Positions 62,501-64,000 of a DNA stretch of 64,000 nucleotides are shown here, one piece after another (positions within the stretch are counted from its first letter, which is position 1; every line of letters begins with the position of its first letter). The notes under the pieces are model-generated. The model was not told where the DNA came from. It searched no databases and saw nothing but the letters and a program-made list of their open reading frames with translations. The DNA comes from Mycteria americana. Lineage: Eukaryota > Chordata > Aves > Ciconiiformes > Ciconiidae. The stretch is from positions 8,223,501 to 8,287,500 of the forward strand of contig NC_134368.1 in the NCBI RefSeq assembly GCF_035582795.1, read 5' to 3'. The position numbers and the translations under genes were made by a program.

Positions 62501-64000
62501 ACTCTGGCCACACATGGTTTTAAGAGATTGCTCCCTTCTTTTTTAACCATCTCTTTGTAATACAAACCAACCTACCATACAGCATAAAATTAGGCTTAAA
62601 TACTAAGAAGAATAAGGATTTTGCAAAACACTAAAATTGAAGCACACATTTTACCAAAGTAAGCAGTTTTATCTTTTTTCTTTTAATGTACTCAAGGATA
62701 TTTTAATAAATGTAACCTAGCATCTTAAAAATCTAGGGATATATTGTGTTTTATTTCTAATTCATATTTGGAATATAAAAAATAACTCAAAGAACAAAAA
62801 ACTTATTAGTTTTTTTCAGACTAAATAAAATCTTGAATTAGCTGATTAAAGCTGGAAACAGACATTCTGACCTCAGCATAATTAAAACACCCTGCAAGTT
62901 ATATAGTGAAAGACTGCTGGCTCTAGGTAGTGCTTGTTAAATGTGTTCTGTTCTTTCCATAAAAACATAACATAATTTTCTGTATATGGTTTCAATTTGT
63001 TCAACTGTCTGTATAAATTACCAGTATTACATTTCGTTTTTCCTGGGGAAAATATAGTTGAATTTCACGTCAAGAAAAGTTGACTTTTTTTATTCTTTTC
63101 AATTCTTTACCCCACCCTGCTCAGTGGAGCTGCAGTTTTTCCTTTTGTATTTCCAAGTCAATGCCATCCAAATACAGGCTTCTCTTTGTTGCCATTTTTA
63201 TGTGTAGCAGTGTCTCCTAGGAGCAGTAATAATCCTTGTTAGCCCTTGCACAACCCCTAATCAAAAGGAGCAAATTATTTAGGCTTATACTTCTTGGCTC
63301 TCACTCTCTTCCTCATAAAATGTCAGAATATTTCAAGATCACAAGATGAGCCGGTCTTTGCTCATTAGTCTACTCTTAGTTTCTCACATCCTAATCTCCT
63401 CCTTCAGCAGGATGCTGAGAATTCTGGGCCAAAACCCCAAAATTCTTGAGTAAACTCATTGATATGAATGAAACTCCTGAGGTGCTGAAAGCTAAATATA
63501 TGTTTAAGTGCTTTGCTGGATAATGGCTGGAACATTCAGCACTATATGGGACTAAGATCTGGGGAATTTCCTATACTTTTTATACCTAGAGAAAATGGCC
63601 TAATTAATTCCTTCATGTAACAACACAAGGATCAGCAGAAGTTTAGGAGGAAATGCATGAAGAAGAAAATATGATCAGCATTTTTCAAAAGTTAATAATT
63701 TAAAAAGAATTTTTAAAAAAAGCATGTTGCTATATTATGTCTAGTTAGTAACAGGTCCAAATCAGAAACTTCTCATAATTTTAGGGCAGGTTGGTTTAAA
63801 CTGTATATGAAAATTAATGCTAACTCCAAAGGTTTGGATGGAAATACTCATGAAGTGAGAGGTTTAGTTTGGAAATATTCCCATGTTACACTCTTTCATT
63901 AAATAAATAAACACCTTTGATTTAAAAAATTTGCCTTAGTCAGTCCTCCAACTGTTCATTTTCACAGAATTGGATGTGATGTGTCAGCCTGTGGTCACAG
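59575..64000. other. AT-rich right flank without recognised genes
   Basis: CTBP1, the next gene beyond SPON2 in human, would be expected further right, but none of its strongly conserved dehydrogenase exons is seen here. No RNA gene or named repeat is supported. Confidence 0.4.

Noticed and set aside
1-64000. CRISPR arrays, operons, bacterial-type elements
   Set aside because: The window is vertebrate nuclear DNA with spliced genes; no such structure is present.

Overview
This is an AT-rich vertebrate window, almost certainly from a bird. At least nine CR1 LINE fragments are scattered on both strands, several ending in the CR1 tail of ATTCTATG-type octamers. There is also a solo LTR of a type widespread in bird genomes. 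The genes are sparse, intron-rich and flanked by long non-coding stretches. Two genes in the left quarter give the locus: a partial p24-family gene best called TMED11 and a complete SPON2 (spondin-2/mindin), both on the minus strand. In human, TMED11P and SPON2 are neighbours at 4p16.3 in the RNF212-TMED11P-SPON2-CTBP1 interval, so the window looks like the avian counterpart.

Layout. 1-3.4 kb holds TMED11 exons 1 to 3; the rest of the gene lies past the left edge or is not recognisable. 4.2-7.7 kb holds a heavily decayed plus-strand retroelement. Its broken reading frames resemble, in order, a gag-like piece, reverse transcriptase, RNase H and tyrosine recombinase of DIRS-like elements. 9.9-14.9 kb is the five-exon coding region of SPON2 (330 codons plus stop), with a candidate promoter and first exon near 15.7 kb. 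16-64 kb has no recognisable protein-coding gene. It contains CR1 copies of very different ages, a possible Ty3/gypsy protease relic near 50.7 kb, an isolated GC-rich block at 45.2-45.7 kb and a 602-bp solo LTR with a perfect 5-bp target duplication at 56.7-57.3 kb. At 58.1-59.6 kb a CR1 copy has its ORF1 esterase region joined directly to the 3' end of ORF2.

The two genes are not an operon and work in different places. TMED11 belongs to the p24 cargo receptors of ER-Golgi vesicles. SPON2 is a secreted matrix and pattern-recognition protein. The most unusual item is the DIRS-like relic: such elements are common in turtles and fish but rarely reported from birds. All element and gene names come from reading translations by eye; no database search was run.
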